Shown in pieces: positions 27,432-36,860 of a DNA stretch of 64,000 bases; the first letter of the stretch is position 1; each line of letters opens with the position of its first letter. The translations under genes and the position numbers were made by a program. The notes under the pieces are model-generated. The model was not told where the DNA came from and ran no database searches. It was given only the letters and a program-made list of their open reading frames with translations. The DNA lies in the NCBI RefSeq assembly GCF_036688685.1, contig NZ_JAQQPS010000004.1:62001-126000 (forward strand). Reading direction: 5' to 3'. The DNA is from JALYUM01 sp036688685. Lineage in GTDB: Bacteria; Pseudomonadota; Gammaproteobacteria; Burkholderiales; Burkholderiaceae_D.

Positions 27432-27968
27432 ATGGCGATCTACCTGGTGCCGGTGGCGGCGCTGGCGCTGCTGCTGCGCATTGCCACCAGCGCCCACCCG
27501 CTGTTTTTCCTGTTCACCGTGGCTGGCACGCTGTGCCACGAGCTGGCGCATTTCTTTGCCGGCCTGGTCACCAATGCGCGCCCGGTCGGCCTGACGGTGT
27601 TGCCGCGCTGGATAGGGCGCGGCAAGCCGAATACCGGCAACGGCCACTGGGAACTCGGCTCCGTCACCTTTGCCAACCTGCGCTGGTATAACGCGGCGCC
27701 AGCGGCGCTGGCGCCCTTGCTCATTCTCGCGATCCCCTTGGCCGTGGCATGGTGGCGCACGCATTCCGGCACGCGCTACGGTCCGCCCGACCTGGCACTG
27801 GCCTTCCTGCTGGCGCCGCAGTTGCTGTCGTTCTGGCCATCGCCGGTCGACTGGCGCCTGGCCGCGCGCTCGTGGCCGTGGCCGCTGATCGCCCTGGCAT
27901 GCGGGCTGGTCTGGTGGGGCTGGCGCGCAAATTGGCCGGCGTACTGGCTCACTTTGTTAAATCCGTGA
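27432..27968 (+). CDS. Integral membrane protein with HExxH motif (M50-like)
   Basis: 178 residues from ATG 27432 (GAGG 8 bases upstream); an ATG at 27369 would add a polar, unlikely N-terminus. Five or so hydrophobic segments are visible. The second contains CHELAHFFAGL, an HExxH zinc-protease motif inside a membrane helix, as in site-2-type M50 peptidases, and NARPVGLTVLP follows it. A clear second-motif NPDG or LDG is not present, so it may be a non-proteolytic relative. It follows tdk by 68 bases. Confidence 0.55.
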   Translation: MAIYLVPVAALALLLRIATSAHPLFFLFTVAGTLCHELAHFFAGLVTNARPVGLTVLPRWIGRGKPNTGNGHWELGSVTFANLRWYNAAPAALAPLLILAIPLAVAWWRTHSGTRYGPPDLALAFLLAPQLLSFWPSPVDWRLAARSWPWPLIALACGLVWWGWRANWPAYWLTLLNP

Positions 27969-28080
27969 CAAATCCGGCTTAGGGCAGGCTTATAGCAGGT
28001 GAGAAATCACGCGCGGCCAGAGATGTGCGCGTATGCTTCCTGTAGAATTACCCGATACTGAACCACCCGGAGACGCACGC

Positions 28081-30336
28081 ATGAAGAAGCAGATGTTGAT
28101 CGCCGCGCTGGCATGCACCATGTCGGCCCATCTGGCAGTTGCCCAGCCTGAAAAAGCTGTTGCAGTCGCCGCTCCCATTACCACGCCCCAGTTGAAACCC
28201 CTGGCCGCACAGACGCAGGCTGCGCTGTGGGCCTCGCGCGTGCTGGCGCGCTACCACTACAAGGCCACGCCGCTCGACGACGCACTGTCCGAAAAAATCT
28301 TCGACCGTTACTTCAAATCGCTCGACAGCGAAAAGCTGTACTTCGTGCAAAGCGACATCGACCAGTTCGCGCCGATGCGCTCGAAGCTGGACGACGCCAT
28401 CAACAACGAAAACCTGACGCTGCCGTTCGCCGTCTACAACCTGTACACGCAGCGCTTCGGCGAACGCATGGCCTACGCCCGCCAGCTGTTGAAAGGTAAG
28501 TTCGACTTCACGTCCGACGAAACCGTCCAGCTCGATCGCGAAAAGGCCGAATGGCCGAAGACCGACGACGAGGTCAAGGACCTCTGGAGGAAGCGCGTCA
28601 AGAACGACTGGCTGCGTCTGAAACTGGCCGGCAAGGACGACAAGGCAATCCGCGAAACGCTCGATAAACGCTACGACAACTACGTCACCCGGATTCGCAA
28701 GCTGAACAACGAAGACGTGTTCCAGATGTTCATGAACGCGTACGCGATGGCCATCGAGCCGCACACCAATTACCTGGGCCCGCGTTCGGCCGAGAATTTC
28801 GATATCGCCATGCGCCTGTCGCTCGAAGGCATCGGCGCCACGCTGCAGTCGCGCGACGAATACACGGTGCTGCGCGAACTGGTGCCGGGCAGCCCGGCTG
28901 CCTTGTCGGGCAAGCTGAAGCCGGGCGACCGCGTGGTCGGCGTCGCGCAGGGCACCAGCGGACCGATGGTTGAAGTGCTGGGCTGGCGCATCGACGACGT
29001 GGTTGCGCTGATCCGCGGTGACAAGGATTCCACCGTGCGCCTCGACGTGCTGCCGGCTGACGCCGGCACCGATGGCAAGCACATCACGGTGGCGCTGGTG
29101 CGCAAGAAAATCAGCATGGAAGAGCAGTCTGCCAAGAAGTCGATCATCGAAGTCAAGGACAATGGCGTCAAGCGCCGCATCGGCGTCATCTCGCTGCCGA
29201 CCTTCTATCAGGATTTCGAGGCGCGGCGCAAAGGCGACAAAGATTTCAAGAGTGCCACGCGCGACGTGGCCCGCATCCTGGCCGAGCTCAAGAAAGAGAA
29301 GGTCGACAATGTCCTGATCGACTTGCGCAACAACGGCGGCGGTTCGCTGACCGAGGCGGTTGAACTGACCGGCCTGTTCATCGACAAGGGCCCGGTGGTG
29401 CAGCAACGCACGGCCGACGGCAAGGTCGACGTCGAGAGCGACACCAATGCCGGCCTGGCCTGGGATGGCCCGGTGGGCGTGCTGATCAACCGTGGTTCGG
29501 CCTCGGCGTCGGAAATTTTCGCCGCCGCCATCCAGGATTACGGCCGCGGCCTGATCATCGGCGAGCCGAGCTTCGGCAAGGGCACCGTGCAGACCATGCT
29601 GGCGCTTGACCGCTTCGCGCCAAGCGAGAAGGTGCATTACGGCGAGCTGAAAATGACCATCGCCCAGTTCTTCCGCATCAATGGCGGCACCACCCAGTTG
29701 CGCGGCGTGACGCCCGACATCAAGCTGCCGGTCACGGCCGATACCGAGAACTTCGGCGAATCGAGCTACGACAATGCCTTGCCGTGGGTGTCGATCAAGG
29801 CGGCCAATTTTGTGCCGGCAGGCGACTTGAAGGAACTGTTTGCACCGCTGCAGAAGCGCCACGAGGCGCGCATCGCCAAGGACAAGGACTTCCAGTACTT
29901 GCAGGAAGATATTGCCGAAGTGACCAAGCTGCGCAAGGACAACATCATCTCGCTGAACGAAACCGTGCGGCGCAAGGAGCGCGATGCGCAGGATGCCCGT
30001 ACCCGCCTGCGTGAAGCGAGAAATGTGCAGAACGACGACGGCATGGCGCCTGACAGCAAGGAAGCGCGCGGCAAGGTGCCGGCGCCGACGAAACCGGGCA
30101 AGACTGGCATCAACCTGAAATCGGCCGGCCGCAACCAGGATGACGGCCTGCAGGCGGACGAGCGCAACCTGGCATCGGAACTGGCGGCCGAAAAAGCGGC
30201 GAAAAATGCCAGGGATGTGTTGTTGCAGGAAACCGCGCACATCCTGGCTGACGAGACGGCACTGTTGAAAACCGACACACGCCTGGCAAGCCGCACGATG
30301 CCGTATATGGCGGTGGTGAAGCCGGCAGGAAACTGA
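28081..30336 (+). CDS. prc: Carboxy-terminal processing (tail-specific) protease
   Basis: 751 residues from ATG 28081 (CGGAG 9 bases upstream). A cleavable signal peptide ends near AVAQ (residue 21). A helical N-domain precedes the PDZ domain (~240-330, LVPGSPAALSGKLKPGDRVVG). The S41 catalytic core follows, with the Ser/Asp/Lys set predicted at Ser475 (SASASEIF), Asp486 (QDYGR) and Lys500 (SFGKGTVQT). A basic C-terminal domain of the Tsp/Prc type (~580-751) completes it. It degrades periplasmic proteins from their C-termini and trims cell-wall regulators. Length fits the proteobacterial Prc class rather than the shorter CtpA class. Confidence 0.92.
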   Translation: MKKQMLIAALACTMSAHLAVAQPEKAVAVAAPITTPQLKPLAAQTQAALWASRVLARYHYKATPLDDALSEKIFDRYFKSLDSEKLYFVQSDIDQFAPMRSKLDDAINNENLTLPFAVYNLYTQRFGERMAYARQLLKGKFDFTSDETVQLDREKAEWPKTDDEVKDLWRKRVKNDWLRLKLAGKDDKAIRETLDKRYDNYVTRIRKLNNEDVFQMFMNAYAMAIEPHTNYLGPRSAENFDIAMRLSLEGIGATLQSRDEYTVLRELVPGSPAALSGKLKPGDRVVGVAQGTSGPMVEVLGWRIDDVVALIRGDKDSTVRLDVLPADAGTDGKHITVALVRKKISMEEQSAKKSIIEVKDNGVKRRIGVISLPTFYQDFEARRKGDKDFKSATRDVARILAELKKEKVDNVLIDLRNNGGGSLTEAVELTGLFIDKGPVVQQRTADGKVDVESDTNAGLAWDGPVGVLINRGSASASEIFAAAIQDYGRGLIIGEPSFGKGTVQTMLALDRFAPSEKVHYGELKMTIAQFFRINGGTTQLRGVTPDIKLPVTADTENFGESSYDNALPWVSIKAANFVPAGDLKELFAPLQKRHEARIAKDKDFQYLQEDIAEVTKLRKDNIISLNETVRRKERDAQDARTRLREARNVQNDDGMAPDSKEARGKVPAPTKPGKTGINLKSAGRNQDDGLQADERNLASELAAEKAAKNARDVLLQETAHILADETALLKTDTRLASRTMPYMAVVKPAGN

Positions 30337-30428
30337 TCGATAAGTTTCCTTCTTGAAAACTTTAATGAAGTAAATTTATTGTTGTAAATCCAAGGCAACT
30401 GCAGTGTGGCGAACTGCAAGGTTCGGAC

Positions 30429-30470
30429 AAAAAAGGGAGGTTCTCACAGGAGAGACCTCCCTTTTTTTTG
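30429..30470 (+). terminator. Rho-independent terminator after prc
   Basis: AAAAAGGGAGGT pairs with ACCTCCCTTTTT across a 13-base loop and ends in a run of eight T. The A-rich left flank would also make it function from the opposite strand, but no gene converges on it here. Confidence 0.9.
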
Positions 30471-30577
30471 TTCAAAGGGGTAGTCTTTGACGGCGTTCAA
30501 TCGAACATGCTTGTTTTTATTATCATGCTAGGATTCAAGCATATTGTAAAAAAATTAACCAATATTGGGAGCGCCGC

Positions 30578-31048
30578 ATGTCCACTCGTCACCTGATCGC
30601 CGCCGCAGCACTGTTGGCCACCACGTTCGCCGCCCAGGCCGACGTTGTCACGCTGTCGAGTTCGTCGACGCCGAGCGCCAACATGCCGATCGGCGACTTC
30701 GCCTCAAGCCTGTCAGGCGCCAGCCTCGCCGAGCAGTTGGCGGCGTCGAACAGTAGCGTCCAGCTGTACCTGGTGCGTGGCGTCGAAGGCCTGTACATGG
30801 TGGCGTCGCGCAGGATCAACGCGGCGGTGGACGCCGAACTGGATGACGTCCCGCTGCCAGGGCTGGGCGATGCTGCGCCGGACGTGCTCCCTGACACCCC
30901 GATCCCGACCGGAACCGTCCCGAGTGCCAATCTCGACGCTGATCCTGTCGTCAGCGCGGCTGAAGTGCCTGAGCCGTCCAGCATCGCTCTGCTGCTGGCA
31001 GGCATGCTGGGCGCGGTCGGTTTTACGCGCGGGCGCAAGCAGGGCTGA
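30578..31048 (+). CDS. Short PEP-CTERM sorting-signal protein
   Basis: 156 residues. An N-terminal Sec signal peptide (LIAAAALLATTFAAQA) and the C-terminal PEP-CTERM tripartite signal (VPEPSSIALLLAGMLGAVGF followed by RGRK) are clear. Between them the protein is small and lacks a known domain. PEP-CTERM proteins are sorted by exosortase/EpsH to the outer surface or matrix in bacteria that make extracellular polysaccharide. No exosortase is in this window. It is preceded by an AT-rich 100-base stretch (30471-30577) that probably holds its promoter. Confidence 0.9.
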   Translation: MSTRHLIAAAALLATTFAAQADVVTLSSSSTPSANMPIGDFASSLSGASLAEQLAASNSSVQLYLVRGVEGLYMVASRRINAAVDAELDDVPLPGLGDAAPDVLPDTPIPTGTVPSANLDADPVVSAAEVPEPSSIALLLAGMLGAVGFTRGRKQG

Positions 31049-31191
31049 TGCACTGTACTGATGGGAAGGCATGCGCGGATGGCCCCGGTTGAACCGGCGC
31101 CATCCGTGATACGTTTACGCGCGCGGATGCGGCGCCGATTTCGGGTACCATTCCCGGGTTCGTTCGAGCACCTTTTTTCACAGGGACAGGC

Positions 31192-31647
31192 ATGAGGCAA
31201 CACTGGTATTTCGAAGATTTCGTCCCGGGGCAAGAGATTGCCCTTGGCAGCTGCACGGTGACCGAAGAGGAGATTATTGCCTTCGCCACCCGCTTCGACC
31301 CGCAGCCGTTCCACGTCGACCCGCAAGCCGCGGCAGACTCGATTTATGGCGGCGTCATCGCCAGTGGCTGGCATACCTGCGCCATGATGATGCGCCTCGT
31401 CGTCGACGGCCTGATGTGCGACGCCTCGAGCATGGGTTCGCCCGGCGTGGATGCGGTGCGCTGGCTGCTGCCGGTGCGCGCCGGCGACACGCTGACCGTC
31501 AGCTACCGCACCACGGGCGTAAAAGCGTCCACTTCGAAGCCCGATCGGGGCGTCGTGCGCTCGATCTGGATCGCCACCAACCAGCACGGCCAGCAAGTGT
31601 GCACGATCGAAGGCATGGGCATGTTCGCCCGCCGTCCCAATGCGTGA
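31192..31647 (+). CDS. MaoC-fold (R)-hydratase/thioesterase-like protein
   Basis: 151 residues. EIIAFATRFDPQPFHVDP contains the catalytic Asp/His pair (hydratase-2 motif) of MaoC-like hotdog enzymes, and GVIASGWHTCAMMMRLVVDGL the following helix. The family hydrates enoyl-CoA to (R)-3-hydroxyacyl-CoA or dehydrates the reverse. A second MaoC gene overlaps its end by 8 bases, so the two probably form one enzyme or complex. Substrate not evident. Confidence 0.8.
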   Translation: MRQHWYFEDFVPGQEIALGSCTVTEEEIIAFATRFDPQPFHVDPQAAADSIYGGVIASGWHTCAMMMRLVVDGLMCDASSMGSPGVDAVRWLLPVRAGDTLTVSYRTTGVKASTSKPDRGVVRSIWIATNQHGQQVCTIEGMGMFARRPNA

Positions 31648-32098
31648 GATCGCATCGCTCGATGCCTTGAAGGCGCTGGTGGGGCAGGAAGTGGCGGTTT
31701 CCGGCTGGTTCGGCATCCCCCAGGCGCGCATCGACCTGTTTGCCGAGGCCACCGACGACGACCAGTGGATCCACGTCGACGCCGAGCGCGCGCGCCGCGA
31801 ATCGCCCTACGGCGACACAGTGGCCCACGGCTTTCTGACCTTGTCCCTGCTGCCGGCCATGCTGGCCAGCGCGCTGACGATGGTCGACATGAAGATGGGT
31901 GTCAACTACGGCCTGAACCGCGTGCGCTTTCCAGGGCCGGTGCCGGTCAATAGCCGGGTGCGCGGACGGTTGACCTTGTCGAGCGTGCAGGACCTGGCCG
32001 ATGGCGGGGCGCAGCTCGTGTGGGATGTGGTGGTGGAGAGGGAGGGGAGCGATAAGCCTGTATGCGTCGCGGCGTTTTTAATGCGGCGGTACAGCTAG
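31640..32098 (+). CDS. MaoC-fold hydratase, second copy
   Basis: 152 residues, overlapping the preceding MaoC gene by 8 bases. The motif ATDDDQWIHVDAERA supplies Asp and His, and PYGDTVAHGFLTLSLLP is the family's signature after it. NYGLNRVRFPGPVPVNSRVR completes the hotdog core. It resembles stand-alone 'MaoC/nodulation protein N'-type dehydratases. Co-expression with its neighbour is likely. Confidence 0.85.
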   Translation: MREIASLDALKALVGQEVAVSGWFGIPQARIDLFAEATDDDQWIHVDAERARRESPYGDTVAHGFLTLSLLPAMLASALTMVDMKMGVNYGLNRVRFPGPVPVNSRVRGRLTLSSVQDLADGGAQLVWDVVVEREGSDKPVCVAAFLMRRYS

Positions 32099-32832
32099 AG
32101 CGCCGTATGCAACTGCATTTCCCTCGGTGGTGAGTGTTCTTTTTTGGCGTGCCAACCTGCTATGCTCGGCGAAACAAGCGTGGAAGGTGCCATGCCGGAT
32201 CCACCACATCGATGACGTGGTGCAAGTGGCTACATCATCTCCTTTTCCTGTTAGGGACACCGCATAAAGGAGATAGCGTCGCGGCGCTGGCTGATCTGGC
32301 GGGCGAGACTGGCGTTTGCCTTATCTGCACGACCCGCTCCTGGTACCTGGACACAACTGCGGTTTCTTTCGAGATCGCGTCAAGTGCTACTCACTTGGGT
32401 CTCGCAAACGATCAGGAATTTACCGAGTTCAGGTTCATCTTTACCGAGGTTGGTCTGCAGAATATGGCGATCGCCTCATTGGGTGCGTGCTGTGACTAGC
32501 GCCAAGCTCTGCGTTCCCACGCTGAAAAACTGCACCTAGAACAGTGCGTTATCGCCCTGGTCGGCCCAGCCGCCGAGCCACCCGCTCAGCTTGCAGGAAA
32601 TGTTCTGCGTCATCGGATTGCGCAAGTCCAGGGTCTGATAACCAACGGCATGCTGCCCGAGGCCGGCAAACATTCTGGTGCCGCGATCGAACGGACCAGC
32701 CTGGGTGGAACGCACCCAGTTGCTGCCATAGTCCACCGATATGATCCGCTGCCAGTTGCCAGCTGAGCGCCCCCGGACACGTGCTAATCATGGTACAACA
32801 ACGGGTTCGCACAACCTCGACCCGAGCCTCCC
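32099..32832. other. Intergenic region with remnant reading frames
   Basis: Two protein-like pieces lie here without good starts. The first is on the plus strand (~32263-32499) and includes ALADLAGETGVCLICTT; the second is on the minus strand (32536-32736) with FAGLGQHAVGYQTLDLRNPM and SGWLGGWADQGDNA, which look like part of an extracellular carbohydrate-binding or similar beta-sandwich domain. Both look like gene fragments rather than whole genes. A promoter for the gene at 32833 should lie near 32780-32820, but I cannot place it. Confidence 0.35.
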
Positions 32833-33972
32833 ATGCATCTGCGCGATTTGCTTGTTGGTGCCCTGATGGGCGCCACCGGTCTGGCCTGCGCCCAGGCCGA
32901 TCTTCAAACAGCTGGCGTGCATGACAACATGCCCGTGTTTGCGCCTGCACTCAAGGGCCGGCTGGCGTTTCCGATGGCATGGACACCGCAGGTGGCGGAT
33001 CTGCCAGCGTGGCGCGCTGCGGGGCGTAAAAAAGTGTGGGAGCTGACCTTGCAGTCTGCCGACACGACGCCCTTTATGCCACGCGTGATCGCCGAACTCG
33101 ACCGCGGCTCGTATGTTGCACGCAAGGTTGCCTTCAATCTCAGCGCCGACAGCCGGGTGCTGGGCCTGCTGCTGGTGCCGAAAGGGACAGGGCCGTTTCC
33201 GGCCGCGCTGATGTTGCACGATCACGGCGCCCGCTTCGACATCGGCAAGGAAAAACTGATCGAGCCCTGGGGTGACCCGGCCAGGCAGGCGACGGCACAG
33301 GCCTGGTCAAAAAAATATTTTTCCGGCCGCTTTCCCGGCGACGCGCTGGCGCAGCGCGGCTACGTCGTACTCGCCGTCGATGCGCTCGGCTGGGGCGACC
33401 GCGGGCCGCTGACGGCCGACGCCCAGCAGGCGCTGGCAGCGAACAGCTTGAATCTGGGCACTTCGCTGGCAGGCATCATGGCGCTGGAAGACACGCGCGC
33501 GGCAGAATTTCTGGCCGCGCAGCCGGAGGTGGCACCTGGCAAGGTGGCCGCGGTCGGCTTTTCGATGGGGGGCTTGCGTGCCTGGCAGGTGGCGGCGCTG
33601 TCGAACGCCATCTCGGCATTCGTGGTGGTGAACGCGATGGCGACGACGGACGGCTTGATGGTGGCCGGGAACAACCAGCTCAAGGGCAGCTCGGCGTGGC
33701 AGACGCTGCATCCGGGCCTGGTGCGTTACCTCGATTTCCCCGATGTGGCCAGTCTTGCAGCGCCCAAGCCGGCCTTGTTCTTTGCCGGCGAACAAGACCG
33801 CCTGTTTCCGGCAGCCTCTGCGCAGACCGCATTTGCCCGCATGGGCAAGGTGTGGGCGGCCTGGAAGGCGGCCGACCGTTTCGAGGCACGCATGCTGCCG
33901 GGCGGCCACGAGTTCACGCAGCCGGCCCAGGAAGCGGCCTACGACTGGCTGGACCGACAGCGCGGGCGTTAA
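32833..33972 (+). CDS. Exported alpha/beta-hydrolase (esterase/dienelactone-hydrolase type)
   Basis: 379 residues. A signal peptide (RDLLVGALMGATGLACAQA) directs export. The hydrolase domain has LHDHGARFDIGKEK as the oxyanion loop, VGFSMGGLRAW with the nucleophile Ser, FFAGEQDRLFP with the Asp and LPGGHEF with the His. The long segment ARQATAQAWSKKYF before the core resembles acetylxylan-esterase-like family members. It lies just upstream of the sugar-acid module and ends 37 bases before the convergent dehydrogenase. A role in opening plant cell-wall esters would fit but is inference. Confidence 0.7.
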   Translation: MHLRDLLVGALMGATGLACAQADLQTAGVHDNMPVFAPALKGRLAFPMAWTPQVADLPAWRAAGRKKVWELTLQSADTTPFMPRVIAELDRGSYVARKVAFNLSADSRVLGLLLVPKGTGPFPAALMLHDHGARFDIGKEKLIEPWGDPARQATAQAWSKKYFSGRFPGDALAQRGYVVLAVDALGWGDRGPLTADAQQALAANSLNLGTSLAGIMALEDTRAAEFLAAQPEVAPGKVAAVGFSMGGLRAWQVAALSNAISAFVVVNAMATTDGLMVAGNNQLKGSSAWQTLHPGLVRYLDFPDVASLAAPKPALFFAGEQDRLFPAASAQTAFARMGKVWAAWKAADRFEARMLPGGHEFTQPAQEAAYDWLDRQRGR

Positions 33973-34009
33973 GTGCAGCGGCCACGCCGACGCCCGCGTC
34001 GGCCTGGCG

Positions 34010-35587
34010 TCAGGCTTGCGCCAGTTCGCCGTCGCGCAGGCGCCACAGGCCGAGCGGATTGTCATCCTGCAGCGCCGCCGGCAACAAGAATGCCGGCAAA
34101 TCCTGGTAGCTGACCGGGCGCAGGAAGCGCTCGATCGCGCCAGCGCCCACCGACGTGCTGCGGCTGTCGGACGTGGCCGGGAACGGCCCGCCATGCACCA
34201 TCGCGTACGCCACTTCGACTCCGGTCGGAAAGCCGTTGATCAGGATGCGGCCGGCTTTTCGCTCGAGCACGGGCAGCAGGGCCAGCGCAGCGTCGCGGTC
34301 ATTTTCCGTCAAGAACATGGTGGCGGTCAGCTGACCGTCGAGGTATTCGGCGATTTGCCTGAACTGGTCGAGGTCGCGGCAGGCGACGATCAGCGAGGCG
34401 GCGCCAAAAATCTCGTCTTCGAGTGCCGGGTTGGCAAGGAAGTGGGCGGCATCGGTCTGGAACAGGGCGGCCTGGCCGGCGCAGGCGGTGCTGCCGGCCT
34501 GACCGCGCGCGAGCAGCGTGACGCCGTTCTGCTTGCCGAGTTTTTCGACGCCATCGGTGAAGGCGCTGTGGATGCCGGGCGTGAGCATGGTGGTGCCGGT
34601 CTTGCCCTGCAGGGCGGTGACGGCGGCGGCGCGGAACTGCTCGAGCGCGGCGCCTTCGAGGGCGATCACCAGGCCGGGGTTGGTGCAGAACTGGCCGGCG
34701 CCGAGCGTGAGCGAATCGATGAAGCCGCTGCCGATCTTGGCGGCGCCTTGCGCGAGCGCGTCGGGCAGCAGGAACATCGGGTTGATGCTGCTCATTTCCG
34801 CATACACCGGGATCGGTTCGGCGCGCGCGGCGGCGGCACGCACCAGTGCCATGCCGCCCTGGCGCGAGCCGGTGAAGCCGACCGCCTTGATGGCCGCATG
34901 GCTGACCAGGGCCTGGCCGATGGTGCGGCCGTCGCCATGCAGCATCGAAAACACCCCTTCAGGCAAACCGCAGCTGGCCACTGCCGCCTGCACGGCACGG
35001 CCGACCAGTTCGGAGGTGCCGGGATGGGCGCCGTGGGCCTTGACCACCACCGGGCAGCCGGCCGCCAGCGCGGAGGCGGTGTCGCCACCGGCCACCGAAA
35101 ACGCCAGCGGGAAATTGCTCGCGCCGAAAACGACGACCGGGCCAAGGGCGATTTTGCGCAGGCGCAGGTCGGGACGCGGGGGCGCGCGCTCGGGCAGGGC
35201 TGAATCGAGCGTGGCAGCGAGCCAGCGGCCGTCGCGCACGACCTTGGCGAACAGGCGCAGCTGGCCGACGGTGCGGCCGCGCTCGCCTTCGAGTCGCGCC
35301 TGCGGCAAGCCCGACTCGTGCATCGCGCGCTCAATCAGCACGGGGCCCAGATCGAGGATGTTCTGTGCGACCTGTTCGAGGAAGGCGGCGCGCACTTGCG
35401 GCGTGGTGTCGCGGTAGCTGTCGAAGGCCTGCTGCGCCAGCGTGCAGGCGCGCTCGACGTCGTCCAGCGTGGCGCTGCCGAAGGCTGGTTCAATGTGCGC
35501 GCCGGTGGCAGGGTCGATGGCTTTAAATGATGCGGCGCTGCCGAAGGGGGCGGTCGCGCCGATCAGCAGTTGGCCGTTGAGGGTCAT
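34010..35587 (-). CDS. Alpha-ketoglutarate semialdehyde dehydrogenase
   Basis: 525 residues from ATG 35587 (product MTLNGQLLIG); a longer frame starts at 35716 but would run into the kdgD end. The aldehyde-dehydrogenase residues are visible: Lys in FGASNFPLAF context, Glu in YAEMSSINP and the nucleophile Cys in GAGQFCTNPG. The overall sequence belongs to the NADP-dependent 2,5-dioxovalerate/ketoglutarate-semialdehyde group. It oxidises the product of KdgD to 2-oxoglutarate. It is co-transcribed after kdgD (83-base gap), the second and last step of the pathway. Confidence 0.88.
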   Translation of the reverse strand: MTLNGQLLIGATAPFGSAASFKAIDPATGAHIEPAFGSATLDDVERACTLAQQAFDSYRDTTPQVRAAFLEQVAQNILDLGPVLIERAMHESGLPQARLEGERGRTVGQLRLFAKVVRDGRWLAATLDSALPERAPPRPDLRLRKIALGPVVVFGASNFPLAFSVAGGDTASALAAGCPVVVKAHGAHPGTSELVGRAVQAAVASCGLPEGVFSMLHGDGRTIGQALVSHAAIKAVGFTGSRQGGMALVRAAAARAEPIPVYAEMSSINPMFLLPDALAQGAAKIGSGFIDSLTLGAGQFCTNPGLVIALEGAALEQFRAAAVTALQGKTGTTMLTPGIHSAFTDGVEKLGKQNGVTLLARGQAGSTACAGQAALFQTDAAHFLANPALEDEIFGAASLIVACRDLDQFRQIAEYLDGQLTATMFLTENDRDAALALLPVLERKAGRILINGFPTGVEVAYAMVHGGPFPATSDSRSTSVGAGAIERFLRPVSYQDLPAFLLPAALQDDNPLGLWRLRDGELAQA

Positions 35588-35670
35588 GGTCAAAATAATT
35601 CTCCTGTTGCAGATATGAAGACGGCGCGCCGGCGAAATTGCCTGGCGCGCCGTGTTGAGGGCAGCTGAAT

Positions 35671-36600
35671 TTATTGCGGGCCGAGCGACTTGATCAGCAC
35701 ATCGAGCTGCTCGCATTCCTGCTCGGTCAGGTCGATCAGCGGCGTGCGCACCGGTCCGGCGGTGTGGCCCACCAGGGTGGCGCCGGCCTTCACGATGCTC
35801 ACGGCGTAGCCGGCTTTCTTGTTACGGATATCCAGGTAAGGCAGGAAGAAATCGTCGATCAGGCGGTTGGTCGTCGCGTGGTCGTCGGTGCGAATCGCTT
35901 CGTAAAATTCGATCGCGGTTTTTGGAATGAAGTTGAAGACAGCCGACGAATACACCGGCACGCCGAGCGCCTTGTAGGCGGCCGCATACACCTCCGCCGT
36001 TGGCAGGCCGCCCAGGTAGGTGAAGCGGTCGCCCAGTTTGCGGCGGATCGTGACCATGGTTTCGATCTCGCCCACGCCATCTTTAAAACCGATCAGGTTG
36101 GGGCAGCGGTCGGCCAGTTGCAGCAGCGAGGCGGCGTTGAGCTTGCAGACGTTGCGGTTGTAGATGACAACGCCGAACTGGACCGATTTGCAGACCGCGA
36201 CGATATGCTCGACCAGGCCGTCCTGGCTTGCTTCGGTCAGGTAGTGCGGCATCAACAGGATGCCGTGGGCGCCGAGGCGTTCGGCTTCCTGGGCATACTT
36301 GATGGCCATGCGGGTCGGGCCACCGGCGCCGGCCAGGATCGGCACCTTGCCGCGGCAGGTTTCGACGGCCACCTTGACCACCTGGGTGTAATCCTCGGGC
36401 GTGAGCGAGAAGAACTCGCCGGTGCCGCCAGCGACGAACAGGGCGGTGGCGCCATAAGGGGCCAGCCACTCGAGGCGGTCGGCGTAGGTGCTGGCGACAA
36501 AATCACCCTGGGCATCGAAATCGGTGATCGGAAAGGACAGCAGGCCGGAGGAGAGGATCTGTTTCAGGTCTTGGGGCGTAAACATAGGAGCAGTCACCAT
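35671..36600 (-). CDS. kdgD: 5-dehydro-4-deoxyglucarate dehydratase
   Basis: 309 residues, the normal length. It is a class I aldolase-fold (DHDPS family) enzyme with FVAGGTGEFFSLTPEDY, YNRNVCKL (catalytic Tyr) and GFKDGVGEIE (Schiff-base Lys). The GTGEFFSL form of the motif separates KdgD from DapA. It converts 5-dehydro-4-deoxy-D-glucarate to 2,5-dioxovalerate with loss of CO2 and water. First gene of the minus-strand pair; divergent from the MFS permease. Confidence 0.93.
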   Translation of the reverse strand: MVTAPMFTPQDLKQILSSGLLSFPITDFDAQGDFVASTYADRLEWLAPYGATALFVAGGTGEFFSLTPEDYTQVVKVAVETCRGKVPILAGAGGPTRMAIKYAQEAERLGAHGILLMPHYLTEASQDGLVEHIVAVCKSVQFGVVIYNRNVCKLNAASLLQLADRCPNLIGFKDGVGEIETMVTIRRKLGDRFTYLGGLPTAEVYAAAYKALGVPVYSSAVFNFIPKTAIEFYEAIRTDDHATTNRLIDDFFLPYLDIRNKKAGYAVSIVKAGATLVGHTAGPVRTPLIDLTEQECEQLDVLIKSLGPQ

Positions 36601-36860
36601 TGGGTTGTGGGGGAGAGCGAAGGGGCCCAGTTGGTCACACCTCGCTGTTATCAGTCATCGTATAACATGGTATGCAGATACGCAAGTCTTACGGCGCTGC
36701 GTGCCCCATGCAGCCAAGCTGAATAAATTAAGATTGACCGATTGCTATTTCTAAAAACCGTCTTTATACTCGGCTCACACGTTGTAGGATGACCGATGAC
36801 GATTGCGATCGTTTCTGTCTCACGCAGCGAAAAAATAAAAGCTCAACGGAGATAGACAAG
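36601..36860. promoter_or_regulatory. Divergent regulatory region of the sugar-acid module
   Basis: The space between kdgD and the permease. On the plus strand TTGCTA (36742-36747) and TATACT (36765-36770) form a -35/-10 pair with a 17-base spacer. CGTATAACATGGTATGC around 36658-36675 contains two GTAT half-sites and may be an operator for a GntR/FadR-type repressor, which commonly controls such modules; no regulator gene is next to it, so this is a guess. Confidence 0.45.

Noticed and set aside
28048..30240. 730-codon minus-strand frame across prc
   Set aside because: Shadow of a strongly conserved gene; no known protein motifs.
32099..32832. Complete gene at 32134-32499
   Set aside because: Protein-like piece only in its second half; no ribosome-binding site and a low-quality first third. 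Kept as part of an intergenic note.
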